Origin: Alphaproteobacteria bacterium
GTDB taxonomy: Bacteria > Pseudomonadota > Alphaproteobacteria > UBA9219
NCBI GenBank assembly: GCA_028690155.1
Contig: JAQVBU010000001.1
Span: 186,001-250,000 of the forward strand
DNA length: 64,000 nucleotides
Direction of reading: 5' to 3'
Under the pieces are notes generated by a model. It saw only the letters and a list, made by a program, of their open reading frames with translations, made no database searches and had not been told where the DNA came from. The first letter of the stretch is position 1. Every line of letters starts with the position of its first letter. The position numbers and the translations under genes were made by a program. This document shows positions 41,546-51,073 of this stretch, piece after piece.

Positions 41546-43246
41546 ATGAAGATTCTTATCACAAGCGCGCTTCCCTATATCAACGGGATTAAGCATCTGG
41601 GGAACCTGGTGGGCTCGATATTGCCTGCCGATGTGTATGCCCGGTTTAACAGGCAGCGCGGCAACGAGGTTCTTTTCATCTGCGCAACCGACGAACACGG
41701 CACGCCTGCGGAACTGGCGGCGCAGGAGCAGAACATGCCCGTCGCCGCGTATTGCGACAGAATGCATAAAGTGCAGGCCGACATCTATGCCCAATTCGAC
41801 ATTTCGTTCGACGAATTCGGTCGCAGTTCGCATCCGGACAATCACGCGCTGACCAAGCATTTCTCGAAGAAACTGGAAGAGCACGGCCTGATCGAAGAAC
41901 GCTCCATTCGTCAGCTCTACTCCGTTGACGACAAGCGGTATCTTCCCGACCGCTACGTTCAGGGGACGTGCCCCCACTGCGGTTATGAAAGGGCGCGGGG
42001 CGATCAATGCGAATCGTGCACGCGCGTTCTCGACCCGACGGATCTTGTCAATCCGCGTTCGGCCATTTCAGGCAGCACGAACCTTGAGATCCGCGAGACC
42101 AAGCATCTGTTCCTGAAACAATCAGCCATGGTCGAGCCGCTCGAAAAATGGATCGATTCGCATACCGACTGGCCCGACGTCGTGATCGGCATCGCGAAGA
42201 AATGGCTCAAGGAAGGGTTGGAGGATCGGTGCATCACACGCGACCTGAGTTGGGGCGTGTCGGTGGACCGTCCGGGATTCGAGGGCAAGGTCTACTACGT
42301 CTGGTTCGACGCGCCGATCGCCTATATCGCCACGACGAAAACGTGGTCGGACAAGGCTCCGAACGAACGGAATTGGCGCGACTGGTGGTGCGAGGGCCAC
42401 GACGTGCGCTACTATCAATTTATGGCGAAGGACAACGTTCCCTTCCACACCATCAGCTTTCCCGCGACGTTGATCGGCAGCGGCGAGAACTGGAAAAAAG
42501 TCGACCAGCTCAAGGGATTGAACTGGCTGACGTATTACGGCGGGAAGTTTTCGACGAGCCAAAAGCGCGGGATCTTCACCGATGCGGCGCTTGAGGAGTT
42601 TCCCAGCGACTATTGGCGTTATTGGTTGATGGCGAATATTCCCGAAAGCGGGGATTCGTCGTTTTCGTTCGAAAAATTCGGCGAACAGGTCAACAAAGAT
42701 CTGAACGGCGTTTTGGGCAACTTCGTCAACCGGATCACGAAATTCTGCGTCGCCAATTTCGGCGCGCACATTCCTGAGGGCGGTTCTTTCGGGCCCCACG
42801 AAGAGGAACTCGTCGCGGACCTTGAGGCGCTTATCAAGGAATACACGGACAATTTGACGGTGCCGGAGTATCGCAAGGCGATGGCGAGCTTGCGCGCGAT
42901 CTGGGTCAAGGGAAACAACTACCTTGCCGCGGCCGCACCGTGGACGAGCATCAAGACGGACAAAGATGCCGCCGCCGTCGCGACGCGCGTGGCCTTGAAT
43001 CTGTGCCGTCTTTTCGCGGTGCTGTCGGCACCCATTATTCCGGCGACCGCCGCCAAAATTCTGAAGGCGTTCGGCGAGGAGACGGCCGTTCCTTCCTGGC
43101 CGACAAGCGTTAGGGTTGCGCTCGATGCGCTCAAGCCCAAAACGCCTTTCGAGCCTATCCCCGTTCTATTCGAACGCATTCCGCCGGAACGGATCGAGGC
43201 GCTGACCGAAAAATACGGCGGCGGCGAATCCGGGCCGGTCGCCTGA
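41546..43246 (+). CDS. metG: Methionyl-tRNA synthetase
   Basis: This 566-residue class Ia synthetase has ALPYINGIKHLGN with the HIGH-type HLGN, a zinc knuckle CPHCGYERARGDQCESC, and FSTSQKRG in place of KMSKS. The KFSKS-like variation occurs in one group of MetRS. It lacks the C-terminal tRNA-binding EMAP/Trbp domain, as do many alphaproteobacterial enzymes. It charges initiator and elongator tRNA-Met and is an essential core gene. Confidence 0.95.
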   Translation: MKILITSALPYINGIKHLGNLVGSILPADVYARFNRQRGNEVLFICATDEHGTPAELAAQEQNMPVAAYCDRMHKVQADIYAQFDISFDEFGRSSHPDNHALTKHFSKKLEEHGLIEERSIRQLYSVDDKRYLPDRYVQGTCPHCGYERARGDQCESCTRVLDPTDLVNPRSAISGSTNLEIRETKHLFLKQSAMVEPLEKWIDSHTDWPDVVIGIAKKWLKEGLEDRCITRDLSWGVSVDRPGFEGKVYYVWFDAPIAYIATTKTWSDKAPNERNWRDWWCEGHDVRYYQFMAKDNVPFHTISFPATLIGSGENWKKVDQLKGLNWLTYYGGKFSTSQKRGIFTDAALEEFPSDYWRYWLMANIPESGDSSFSFEKFGEQVNKDLNGVLGNFVNRITKFCVANFGAHIPEGGSFGPHEEELVADLEALIKEYTDNLTVPEYRKAMASLRAIWVKGNNYLAAAAPWTSIKTDKDAAAVATRVALNLCRLFAVLSAPIIPATAAKILKAFGEETAVPSWPTSVRVALDALKPKTPFEPIPVLFERIPPERIEALTEKYGGGESGPVA

Positions 43247-43268
43247 TATAAAAAGGGCCGCCGTGCGG

Positions 43269-43631
43269 CTACACGGATCTTAAGATGAGACGCAACGTTC
43301 TCGCCGCTTCCTGCGCCACGGGCGCCGAGGACGACCCGGATCTGAGTCGGAGGTGTTGCGCGGCCGCAAACGGAAGAGGATCGAGAACCGTGCAGTTTCC
43401 GGCCGTGGCCACGGCGCTCAGTTCATTGCCGTCCTGGGTTTGCATGTCGGCCCATGTCGAGCCATCGTCGGCCGACGTTTGAAACGTGATGGAGGCTTCG
43501 GTCCATTCGGAAGGCAAAGCAAGGCCAAACAGCCGAAGGCCGTGAAGATTGATGGGGGCCGAAAGCGAAGCCCCTTCGGCAAAGGTTGCCGGAAGCGTTT
43601 CGAGGGCACAGTACGAGTCTTGAAGCGACAT
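43269..43631 (-). CDS. Phage-structural-like hypothetical protein
   Basis: This 120-residue beta-rich protein has ITFQTSADDGSTWADMQTQDGN in the middle, a pattern I associate with small structural proteins in alphaproteobacterial phages and integrated elements. The ATG at 43631 has AAAGGA upstream; codons further upstream look unrelated. It stands alone between metG and the nucleotide-sugar operon and may be a leftover of a phage. Its role is unknown. Confidence 0.5.
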   Translation of the reverse strand: MSLQDSYCALETLPATFAEGASLSAPINLHGLRLFGLALPSEWTEASITFQTSADDGSTWADMQTQDGNELSAVATAGNCTVLDPLPFAAAQHLRLRSGSSSAPVAQEAARTLRLILRSV

Positions 43632-43874
43632 GGCGTCGTCCTTTCCAATCCGATAAGTACGAAAAAGATGGAGAAAAAACGGCGGCGTCCACAAAAAAAG
43701 CCCCGGTCAACGACAGGGGCCAACGGTCAAAAGGACGCAAACCGCCGTGGAATTGTCAATACGTGATCCCAAGGAAAAAGTCAAGGGATTTTTCCCATTT
43801 TCTGAGCGGGCCTCTAAAAAGATGAGGCGACCGCGTCCGGCCTCGCCCCATTTTTTGAAAACGAAAATCTTAAG

Positions 43875-45182
43875 TTATCGCCCGATTGAGGAATAAGAAA
43901 AGCCGGTTTTGGCCATGTCGGCGGGTTTATAGATATTGCGAAGATCCACAAGAACCGGAGCCGCCATAACTTTTTGGGCCCGCTTAAAATCAAGCGCACG
44001 AAATTCATTCCATTCCGTCAAGATAACGGCCACCGAAGCCCCGGCCAACGCTTCGTACGTGTCTTTCGTCCACACAACGCCGGGTAAAAGCTTGGCCGCT
44101 TCTTTCATGGCCACGGGGTCGAAGGCTTGAACAAGCGCCCCCGCCTTTTGCAGCGCCGGAATGACATCCAGCGCGACGCTGTCGCGCATATCGTCCGTGT
44201 TCGGTTTGAAGGCCACGCCCAGCACGGCCACTTTTTTGCCTTTTACATTGCCGTCTGCGGCGGCGATAACGCGGTCGGCCATGGCCTTCTTGCGCTTGTT
44301 GTTGACGTCAATCACCGTTTCGACGATACGGATGGGCGAGCCCTTCTCCTGGGCGGTCTTGGTTAGCGCCAGCGTATCTTTGGGGAAGCATGAGCCGCCA
44401 TAGCCCGGCCCGGCATGCAGAAATTTTTTGCCGATGCGCCCGTCAAGCCCGATGCCGCGTGCCACATCCTGCACGTTGGCGCCGACTTTTTCGCACAGGT
44501 CTGCGATTTCGTTGATAAACGTGATTTTCGTCGCCAAAAAGGCGTTGCCGGCATACTTCGTCATCTCGGACGATTCCAGCGTCGTTTGGACGATGGGCGT
44601 TTCGATCAGGTAAAGCGGACGGTAGAGGGCGCGCATGACCTCGGCGGCCTTGTCGCTGTCGGTGCCGAAGACGACGCGGTCGGGGCGCATGAAGTCGCCG
44701 ATGGCCGAACCTTCGCGTAAGAATTCAGGGTTCGAGGCCACGGCAAAGTCAGCCTGCGGATTGGCCGCGCGAATTATTTTTTCAACCTCGCGGCCTGTGC
44801 CGATGGGAACGGTCGATTTTGTCACGACAACGGTGAAGTGGTCCGGGATAAGGTAGGCGGCGATATCTTTGGCCGCCTGATAAACATACGAAAGATCGGC
44901 ATGGCCGTCTTCATGCCGCGTCGGCGTGCCCACCGCGATGAACACGGCGTCGGCGTCCGGTTCGCATTGGGATAGGCTCGTGGCAAACGTTAGGCGTCCC
45001 GCGGCGACGTTCTTTTTGACCAAAGCGTCCAAGCCCGGTTCAAAAATGGGGATGATCCCGTCATGCAGCCGTTTGATCTTTCCTTCGTCCGGATCAACAC
45101 AGGTTACCGTAACGCCGAACTCCGCAAAACACGTTCCCGAAACAAGGCCGACGTATCCGGCTCCCAGCATGACGATCTTCAT
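43875..45182 (-). CDS. UDP-glucose 6-dehydrogenase
   Basis: This 435-residue enzyme has GAGYVGLVSG for NAD binding, the conserved FVAVGTP-type block (FIAVGTPT), the active-site Cys in GYGGSCFPKDT and the late VLGVAFKPNTDD. It oxidises UDP-glucose to UDP-glucuronate, a precursor for capsule and exopolysaccharide. It is the last gene of the three-gene reverse operon with the epimerase and the guanylyltransferase. GGAAGGAAG lies upstream of the ATG at 45182; codons further upstream are not conserved. Confidence 0.95.
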   Translation of the reverse strand: MKIVMLGAGYVGLVSGTCFAEFGVTVTCVDPDEGKIKRLHDGIIPIFEPGLDALVKKNVAAGRLTFATSLSQCEPDADAVFIAVGTPTRHEDGHADLSYVYQAAKDIAAYLIPDHFTVVVTKSTVPIGTGREVEKIIRAANPQADFAVASNPEFLREGSAIGDFMRPDRVVFGTDSDKAAEVMRALYRPLYLIETPIVQTTLESSEMTKYAGNAFLATKITFINEIADLCEKVGANVQDVARGIGLDGRIGKKFLHAGPGYGGSCFPKDTLALTKTAQEKGSPIRIVETVIDVNNKRKKAMADRVIAAADGNVKGKKVAVLGVAFKPNTDDMRDSVALDVIPALQKAGALVQAFDPVAMKEAAKLLPGVVWTKDTYEALAGASVAVILTEWNEFRALDFKRAQKVMAAPVLVDLRNIYKPADMAKTGFSYSSIGR

Positions 45183-45202
45183 AGTCTCTTCCTTCCTTGT
45201 TT

Positions 45203-46186
45203 TTAAACGCGATGATAGGCTTTGTACCATTCGACGAAACGGGGGATGCCCTCTTGGATCGTCGTTGTTGGCGCATAGCCAAAATCTTCTGCGCTTGCCG
45301 TAATATCGGCAAAAGTCTCTTCGATATCGCCGGGTTGCATAGGGAGAAAGGTGTAAATGGCTTTCTTCCCCAAAGCCTTCTCGATCGCGCCGATATAGTC
45401 CATCAGGCGTTCGGATCGGGAATTGCCAAGATTATAAACACGGGTAGGCGTTTTGGCCACTTCTTTGAAGGGAAGATTCAAAACGCCGAGGATTCCGTGA
45501 ACGATATCGTCAATGTACGTAAAATCGCGCCGCATGTTTCCGTTGTTGAAGACGGGGATGGGTTGTCCGGCGATAATTTTCGATGTGAACGAATAGGCGG
45601 CCATGTCCGGGCGGCCCCAAGGACCATAGACGGTGAAAAAGCGGAGCCCCGTGCACGGCATTTTATAAAGATGCGCAAACGTATAGGCCAAAAGCTCGTC
45701 GCTTCGTTTGGTGGCGGCATAAACAGAGATCGGTTGATCGACGGCATCGTCGGGAGAGAAGGGGATCTTGTCGTTGCCGCCGTAAACGGACGAGGAGCTG
45801 GCATAGATAAAGTGTTTGAGCTTGGGGAGACGTCGGGCCAGCTCGGCCATGACAACAAACCCCATGACATTGGATTCGACGTAGACAAAGGGGTTTTCGA
45901 TCGAATAGCGGACGCCGGCCTGCGCGGCCAGATTCAGAACATGGGTCACGTCGCGGCAGGACGCCTCAAGGCCGAAAATCGCTTCTTTGTCGGCGATATT
46001 GTAGGGGTAAAACGAAAAAGACCCTTTCCCCATTTTTTGCAGACGTTCCAGCCGGGCTTTCTTGAGGCTGACGTCGTAGTAATCGTTCAGGTTGTCGATG
46101 CCGATTACGGACGAGCCCTGCGCCAGAAGCTTTTCGGCGACGGCGGCGCCAATAAATCCCGCCACGCCGGTTACAAGATCAGCCAT
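45203..46186 (-). CDS. NAD-dependent epimerase, UDP-glucuronate 4-epimerase-like
   Basis: This 327-residue extended SDR has VTGVAGFIG at the start, SSSVYGGNDKIPF, the catalytic YAATK and FFTVYGPWGRPDMA. The last block is typical of UDP-glucuronate 4-epimerases, and UDP-glucose dehydrogenase next to it supplies the substrate. It would make UDP-galacturonate for surface polysaccharide. AAAGGAG lies upstream of the start. Twenty bases separate it from the dehydrogenase gene. Confidence 0.92.
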   Translation of the reverse strand: MADLVTGVAGFIGAAVAEKLLAQGSSVIGIDNLNDYYDVSLKKARLERLQKMGKGSFSFYPYNIADKEAIFGLEASCRDVTHVLNLAAQAGVRYSIENPFVYVESNVMGFVVMAELARRLPKLKHFIYASSSSVYGGNDKIPFSPDDAVDQPISVYAATKRSDELLAYTFAHLYKMPCTGLRFFTVYGPWGRPDMAAYSFTSKIIAGQPIPVFNNGNMRRDFTYIDDIVHGILGVLNLPFKEVAKTPTRVYNLGNSRSERLMDYIGAIEKALGKKAIYTFLPMQPGDIEETFADITASAEDFGYAPTTTIQEGIPRFVEWYKAYHRV

Positions 46187-46212
46187 GGTCGTTTTGCTCC
46201 TTTTCGTGCTCC

Positions 46213-47628
46213 TTAGACGCGGCGATAGGCGTCTTCAAGCCGAATGATATCATCTTCGCCGAAATAGTCGCCGGATTGAACTTCGATAAGATAAAGAGGC
46301 TCGGATCCATAATTTTCAAGGCGATGGACGGCCCCCAAGGGGATGTCCGTCGATTCGTTCGGGCCGATATGCAGGGTTTTGTCGTCGATCTGGACCTTTG
46401 CCGTTCCGTTCACAACAATCCAATGTTCGGCCCGGCGAAGGTGTTTTTGGAGGCTTAGCTTGCCGCCCGGTTTGACCATAATTTTTTTGACCTGAAACCG
46501 CGGGCCTTGGGCAAGGCTTTCATAAAAGCCCCACGGTCGCCAGACTTGGGCATGCTCGCGGCATTCGGGACGCCCCGCTTTTTTAAGCTGTGTGACCAGA
46601 TCTTTGACCTCGTCCGCACGGTCTTTGGCTGCGACCAGAAGGGCGTCCGCCGTATCGACAATCACCATATTATTCAATCCGATCGCGGCAACAAGGCGTC
46701 CGTCGCTGCGAATATAGCTTTGTGCGGTGTCTTTCAGCAGAACGTCCCCTTCGATGACGTTCCCTTTTCCGTCTTTTTGGCCGATCGCCCAAAGGGCCGG
46801 CCACCCGCCAATATCGCTCCATTTGAAAGACACGGGAAGGATTCCGACGCGGGCCGACTTTTCCATGACGGCGTAATCGACAGAAATATCGGGGGCTTGG
46901 GCGAACGTTTCTTTGTCGAGGCGCAAAAAATCCAGATCCGTTTTTCCGGCATCAAGCGCCGCTCGGCAGGCTTTGACGATCTCGGGATGGTATTTTCCTA
47001 TTTCTTCCAAAAAGATATCGGCGCGGAAGACAAAAATTCCGGCATTCCAAAAGAACGTTCCCGCCTCAATATAGCTTTGGGCCGTGGCCTCGTCCGGTTT
47101 TTCTTTAAAGCGTTTGGCTTCGAAGATGCCTTCGGCCTCATTCACGGGGTCGCCCCGTTCGATGTAGCCGAAGCCTGTATGCGGGTGGATTGGCTTGATT
47201 CCCAAGGTCATTAACAGGCCTTGTTCCGCCGCTTGGGCCGCTTTATCGATGGCCTGCGCAAAAGCGGCTTGATCGGCGATAAAATGGTCGGCGGGCATGG
47301 CGACCAAGATCGTGTTTTGAGGGTCCTTGACCCATAACGCGGCCGCAGCCAAGGCGGGGGCCGTACTGCGGGGGACAGGTTCCAACACGAGGGCGGAGGG
47401 CGCGATCCCCACTTCCCGAAGTTGTTCGGCAACGAGAAAGCGTTGGCTGTCGCTGCATAAAACGAGCGGAGGCAGAACCGTTTTATTTTGGCTCAGACGC
47501 TGGGCGGTTTGTTGAAGAAGGGAAGCCGTTCCCACAAGGCGTTGGAGTTGTTTAGGATAATCGGATCGCGACACAGGCCAAAGCCGCGTTCCGGAACCGC
47601 CGGACAGGATGACGGGAAGAATCTTCAT
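46213..47628 (-). CDS. Mannose-1-phosphate guanylyltransferase / mannose-6-phosphate isomerase
   Basis: This 471-residue bifunctional enzyme has the N-terminal pyrophosphorylase signature LSGGSGTRLWPVSR and QLQRLVG, the mid motif FVEKPD-type (RFKEKPDEAT), and a C-terminal cupin isomerase part with RPWGFYESL, KPGGKLSLQKHLRRAEHWIVV and YLIEVQSGDYFGEDDIIR. It makes GDP-mannose for polysaccharide. It heads the three-gene nucleotide-sugar operon. GAGGG precedes the ATG at 47628; an upstream extension is not conserved. Confidence 0.94.
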   Translation of the reverse strand: MKILPVILSGGSGTRLWPVSRSDYPKQLQRLVGTASLLQQTAQRLSQNKTVLPPLVLCSDSQRFLVAEQLREVGIAPSALVLEPVPRSTAPALAAAALWVKDPQNTILVAMPADHFIADQAAFAQAIDKAAQAAEQGLLMTLGIKPIHPHTGFGYIERGDPVNEAEGIFEAKRFKEKPDEATAQSYIEAGTFFWNAGIFVFRADIFLEEIGKYHPEIVKACRAALDAGKTDLDFLRLDKETFAQAPDISVDYAVMEKSARVGILPVSFKWSDIGGWPALWAIGQKDGKGNVIEGDVLLKDTAQSYIRSDGRLVAAIGLNNMVIVDTADALLVAAKDRADEVKDLVTQLKKAGRPECREHAQVWRPWGFYESLAQGPRFQVKKIMVKPGGKLSLQKHLRRAEHWIVVNGTAKVQIDDKTLHIGPNESTDIPLGAVHRLENYGSEPLYLIEVQSGDYFGEDDIIRLEDAYRRV

Positions 47629-47760
47629 CGAACCCTCTGTTTTCAAAGCTTTCTTCGGCGCCAGAGAAGATAGAATCCTTTCGCGCCGCAAGTCCACGAG
47701 AAAAACCCGTTTCTTTTCGGCGTTGTTTTAACATAAGGCGTGTCGCGCGGGGCGCAAAAA

Positions 47761-47787
47761 AAACTCGGCCCCTTGGGAGCCGAGTTT
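47761..47787 (-). terminator. Rho-independent terminator of the 87-residue gene
   Basis: Stem aaactcggc/gccgagttt with a short loop lies 24 bases after the stop of the reverse-strand gene. On that strand it is followed by a run of eight T residues. It also separates this gene from the nucleotide-sugar operon downstream. Confidence 0.85.
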
Positions 47788-47810
47788 CTATCGAAGAGCA
47801 GAGGGAAGGG

Positions 47811-48074
47811 TTATCCGAAGACCTTATCTTCTACGGTCGAGGCGCGCATTTCTTCAGGAAGCGTCATGCCGACTTCATAAGCGGCGCGAACAATGCGTTC
47901 GCCGATGCTGCCTGTCCGGGCTGCCGCCGCCGCATAGCTGGCCGGAGACCGGCGGATCGCGGCAATCGTTTTATCGAGGGCGACCAAATTGGTTTGATTG
48001 GTCATGGCGACTAAGCGCTCCAGGGTTTCGTCCGTGGTGCCAAAGGCGCTGTTGATATCGTAATTCTGAAACAT
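47811..48074 (-). CDS. Small hypothetical protein
   Basis: This 87-residue helical protein contains DETLERLVAMTNQTNLVALDK and SPASYAAAAARTGSIGERIV. The ATG at 48074 has GGGAAAG upstream; codons before it are non-conserved. It has its own terminator and stands opposite the 72-residue gene, sharing an AT-rich divergent region (48075-48283). No family was recognised. Confidence 0.55.
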   Translation of the reverse strand: MFQNYDINSAFGTTDETLERLVAMTNQTNLVALDKTIAAIRRSPASYAAAAARTGSIGERIVRAAYEVGMTLPEEMRASTVEDKVFG

Positions 48075-48283
48075 GGTCTTTCCCTCGATTTGTGTTTTTG
48101 CATTGCTGCTCTTGATAAGGCTACTGTATCGACGAAAATTGAATCCGAGGTTAATTCGCCGCATTTTTTTCGAAAAAAAACGCTTGAAAAACTTCACTTT
48201 TTCTTTGTTTTTATTGACGAATTGTTAAGCTCAACCCCTCTAGAATCAATGCCGTCGATCACCAAAAAAGAAGGAATGACGCT

Positions 48284-48502
48284 ATGTTTGGACCTGTTTC
48301 GTCGTTGGCTAGCGGCCTTCAGCAAAGCGTGGCACAAGTGACACAGGTCGCCGATCGCATGGTTAATGCTTCGTCAATGGGAAAAAATCTTGCCGAAGAT
48401 ATGGTGGCGTTGAAGTCGGCGGAGACGAATGTAAAGGCAGCCGCATGCACGTTTCGTCTCGAAAACGACTTAACGCAGCGTCTTGTCGATATTCTTGCCT
48501 AA
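48284..48502 (+). CDS. Small protein resembling a flagellar-rod C-terminal helix
   Basis: This 72-residue protein is a single amphipathic helical hairpin. The C-terminal part (DMVALKSAETNVKAAACTFRLENDLTQRLVDIL) resembles the C-terminal helix of axial flagellar proteins and similar short alphaproteobacterial proteins. No other flagellar gene is nearby, so the similarity may be only structural. The Cys near residue 53 is unusual. The function is unknown. Confidence 0.5.
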   Translation: MFGPVSSLASGLQQSVAQVTQVADRMVNASSMGKNLAEDMVALKSAETNVKAAACTFRLENDLTQRLVDILA

Positions 48503-48863
48503 TCGACCCTCTGGCCGGGGCCTTTGTTTTGGGTTTTTCCTCTTCTTGTAAGGGGTTGCGCCCTATACTTTGAGCCGAGGGGGCCGTTTTTGCGAAGGGC
48601 GAGAGAACCTAATCCACTGTTTATAAAAGATTTTCTTGCAAAAAGAGGGGCTCTTCTTGACAGAAAGAGGAAGTTGTCCTTATGTACGGGACCTTCTTTT
48701 TCAAAAAGAAGAGGGTGTCCTTTGCTGCGGGAGCGAAACGCTCAAAAATCTCGCGTCTTTATTAAGGCGCTGGCCGCATGGCGGAGGGCGGTTCCCGGTC
48801 GCTGCTGCAGCGCCGGGATGCGGAGACGAGTTCCACTTTTAACTTTTATTGAAGAGCACACCT
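48503..48863. other. Intergenic region upstream of hpf
   Basis: Several short inverted repeats are visible, for example ttctttttcaaaaagaag and a GC-rich ggtcgctgctgcagcg segment. The frame open at 48524 has no ribosome binding site and a Cys/Arg/Phe-rich composition, so no gene is called. The promoter of hpf-ptsN probably lies here. No rpoN is present at the place where many proteobacteria have it. Confidence 0.4.
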
Positions 48864-49448
48864 ATGAAACTGTCTGTCAAAGGCAAACAAATCGACGTTG
48901 GCGATGCCCTGCGTTCTCATGTTCAGACCCATTTGGACGATATCGTCGGCCGTTATTTCGGCGAGACCTTGGAAGCAACGGTTACTTTTTCTAAGGACGC
49001 CCACTTGTTCCGGTCGGATATCCTTGTTTCGGGCGCGCGCGACGTTTTGCTGCAGAGCACCGCGTTTGCTGATCAGCCCTATGTCGCGTTCGATGGGGCT
49101 TTGTCTCGGTTGGCCGGGCGTTTGCGTCGCCATAAGACGAAGATCAAGCAAAAGCACCGCGACGCCAGTTTGGAAGAGGCGGACGCCTTGCTCGCCAGCG
49201 CTTTTGTCTTGACCGGCGATACGCAGGACGAGACCGAAGAAGAAGTCGGGGACAACCCCACGGTCGTCGCCGAAATGACGACGCCCATCGAAACGTTGAC
49301 CGTCGGTGAGGCCGTTATGCGGCTGGATCTGGGCGATTTGCCCGCGTTGTTGTTTCGGAACCGCGCCCACGGCGGGCTGAACATGATCTACCGTCGTGCT
49401 GATGGCAACATCGGTTGGGTCGATCCTTCCGAGAAGGCAAAGGGTTAG
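48864..49448 (+). CDS. hpf: Long ribosome hibernation promoting factor
   Basis: This 194-residue protein has the N-terminal S30AE/HPF domain (MKLSVKGKQIDVGDALRSHV; VGRYFGETLEATVTFSKD) and the C-terminal dimerisation domain with LTVGEAVMRLDLGDLPALLFRN. Long HPF joins 70S ribosomes into 100S dimers in stationary phase. It lies 20 bases before ptsN, a common proteobacterial order. The ATG at 48864 is preferred over a TTG at 48849. Confidence 0.92.
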   Translation: MKLSVKGKQIDVGDALRSHVQTHLDDIVGRYFGETLEATVTFSKDAHLFRSDILVSGARDVLLQSTAFADQPYVAFDGALSRLAGRLRRHKTKIKQKHRDASLEEADALLASAFVLTGDTQDETEEEVGDNPTVVAEMTTPIETLTVGEAVMRLDLGDLPALLFRNRAHGGLNMIYRRADGNIGWVDPSEKAKG

Positions 49449-49468
49449 ACCTTGGAAAAGGAGGGGCC

Positions 49469-49945
49469 ATGGCTCAAGGGTTGACGATGCGCGATGTTCT
49501 CTCGTCACAAGGGGTGGACGCCTCTCTGGATTCCGCAACGAAGAAAGATGTTCTCGAAGCTCTTTCGTCCTGCGCGGCCACGCTTCTTGGTGAAGACAAG
49601 TTTGCCATTTTCGACGTTCTTTGGGAACGCGAACGGCTCGGCACGACGGGCGTGGGGCAAGGAATTGCCATTCCTCACGGGCGCGTGGCCGGAATCAAAA
49701 AGGTCTTCGGCTTTTTTGCGCGGCTGAAGCAGCCGGTCGATTTCGAATCGATCGACGACAAGCCCGTTGATCTCGTCTTTCTGCTTTTATCGCCCGAAGA
49801 TGCCGGGGCCGATCATCTCCACGCTTTGGCGACGATTTCGCGCCACTTGCGCGACCCGGCTCTTTGCGCGGCCCTTCGCCAGGCCAAGGATGCGGCTACG
49901 CTTTACAAAATTCTTACTCAGGACGTTCCGGCGCAGGCCGCCTAA
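49469..49945 (+). CDS. ptsN: Nitrogen-PTS EIIA component PtsN
   Basis: This 158-residue EIIA-Ntr protein has the phosphorylated histidine in GIAIPHGRV and the family blocks FDVLWERERLGTTGVG and LVFLLLSPEDAGADHLHALA. It receives phosphate from PtsP/NPr and regulates potassium, nitrogen and stringent responses. AAAAGGAGGGG lies directly before the ATG at 49469. It follows hpf and is probably co-transcribed. Confidence 0.94.
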   Translation: MAQGLTMRDVLSSQGVDASLDSATKKDVLEALSSCAATLLGEDKFAIFDVLWERERLGTTGVGQGIAIPHGRVAGIKKVFGFFARLKQPVDFESIDDKPVDLVFLLLSPEDAGADHLHALATISRHLRDPALCAALRQAKDAATLYKILTQDVPAQAA

Positions 49946-50047
49946 AGTCTTTTCAATGAGATAGGCGCTCTTGTCCCACGCGTGGCGGCCTTCATCGTTT
50001 TAACGGTCTTGGAACAAGGTCTTTAGTAAAAGCGGCTTCGGTTCTAA

Positions 50048-51073
50048 TCAGGCTGTTCGCTTTTCCTCAAGCGGCCAGCGTGGCCGTGCGGCGACATCGA
50101 AACCGTCCGACTCGCCGCGACGGAAGCGTTCCAGGCCGGCCCAAGCAACCATGACGCCGTTATCCGTGCACAACGAGGGCGGTGGCGCGGCGAAGGGGAC
50201 CCCTTTTTCAAGAGCCAAGGATTCAAGGCGTGCGCGCAGGCATGCGTTCGAGGCCGCCCCTCCCGACGCGACGAGGGCCGTGATCCCTTGATTTTCTTTT
50301 CTTATTTGGTCCAGCGCGTGCCGGGTTCGATCGTCGATCGTGTCGGCAATGGCTTCTTGAAGGCTGGCGGCCATGTCCGAAACAAGGGGTGGGGTAAGCG
50401 TGCGTCCATGAAGTTGCGTGCGCACGGCGGTCTTAAGTCCGGAAAAGGAGAAATCGCACCCATCCCGCCCAAGCATGGGGCGCGGCAAGGCAAAGGCGCG
50501 CGGGTTTCCTTGGGATGCGGCGCGTTCGACGAGAGGGCCTCCGGGATAGCCGAGGCCCAGCATTTTTGCGACCTTGTCGAAACACTCGCCCACGGCATCG
50601 TCAATCGTGCGGCCCAAGAGCCGGTAATTCCCAATGCCGCGAACCAGCAAAAGCTGGCAATGCCCACCGGATAGGAGCAACAGCAGATAGGGAAACGCCA
50701 CGTCGTGCGTTAAGCGTGCCATGAGGGCATGCGCTTCCAAATGATTGATGGCCAGAAAGGGACGCTTCTGAACGGCGGCAAGGGCTTTTCCTACCATGGA
50801 TCCGACCATCACGCCGCCGATAAGTCCCGGCCCTGTTGTGGCGGCGACGGCATCCAGATCTTTCAAGGAAAGGCCCGCTTTTGCGAGCGCTTCTTCGAGA
50901 ACGGCGTCGATCACGTCCAGATGCGCCCGCGCGGCGATTTCGGGAACGACGCCGCCGTAAGGCTTGTGCTGTTGAAGCTGGGACGCGACAACGTTGGCTC
51001 GGATTGTACGCGTTTCGTCGACGATGCCGACGCCTGTATCATCGCAACTGGTTTCGATTCCAAGGACGAGCAT
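50048..51073 (-). CDS. tsaD: tRNA threonylcarbamoyladenosine synthase subunit TsaD
   Basis: This 341-residue ASKHA-fold enzyme forms t6A37 in ANN-decoding tRNAs. It has the N-terminal VLGIETSCDDTGVGIV, the metal-binding INHLEAHA, and LLLLSGGHCQLLLVRG, then GDGCFDK-type VGECFDKVAK and the late CTDNGVMVAWAG. The length is normal. The start at 51073 matches the family; the upstream in-frame extension is not conserved. Confidence 0.95.
   Translation of the reverse strand: MLVLGIETSCDDTGVGIVDETRTIRANVVASQLQQHKPYGGVVPEIAARAHLDVIDAVLEEALAKAGLSLKDLDAVAATTGPGLIGGVMVGSMVGKALAAVQKRPFLAINHLEAHALMARLTHDVAFPYLLLLLSGGHCQLLLVRGIGNYRLLGRTIDDAVGECFDKVAKMLGLGYPGGPLVERAASQGNPRAFALPRPMLGRDGCDFSFSGLKTAVRTQLHGRTLTPPLVSDMAASLQEAIADTIDDRTRHALDQIRKENQGITALVASGGAASNACLRARLESLALEKGVPFAAPPPSLCTDNGVMVAWAGLERFRRGESDGFDVAARPRWPLEEKRTA

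Noticed and set aside
45197..47214. Long forward frames (about 339 and 235 codons) opposite the epimerase and guanylyltransferase genes
   Set aside because: Both are complements of well-supported enzymes and contain no recognisable motif.
48524..48994. 156-codon frame upstream of hpf
   Set aside because: It overlaps the hpf start in another frame, lacks a ribosome binding site and has odd Cys/Arg/Phe-rich composition.
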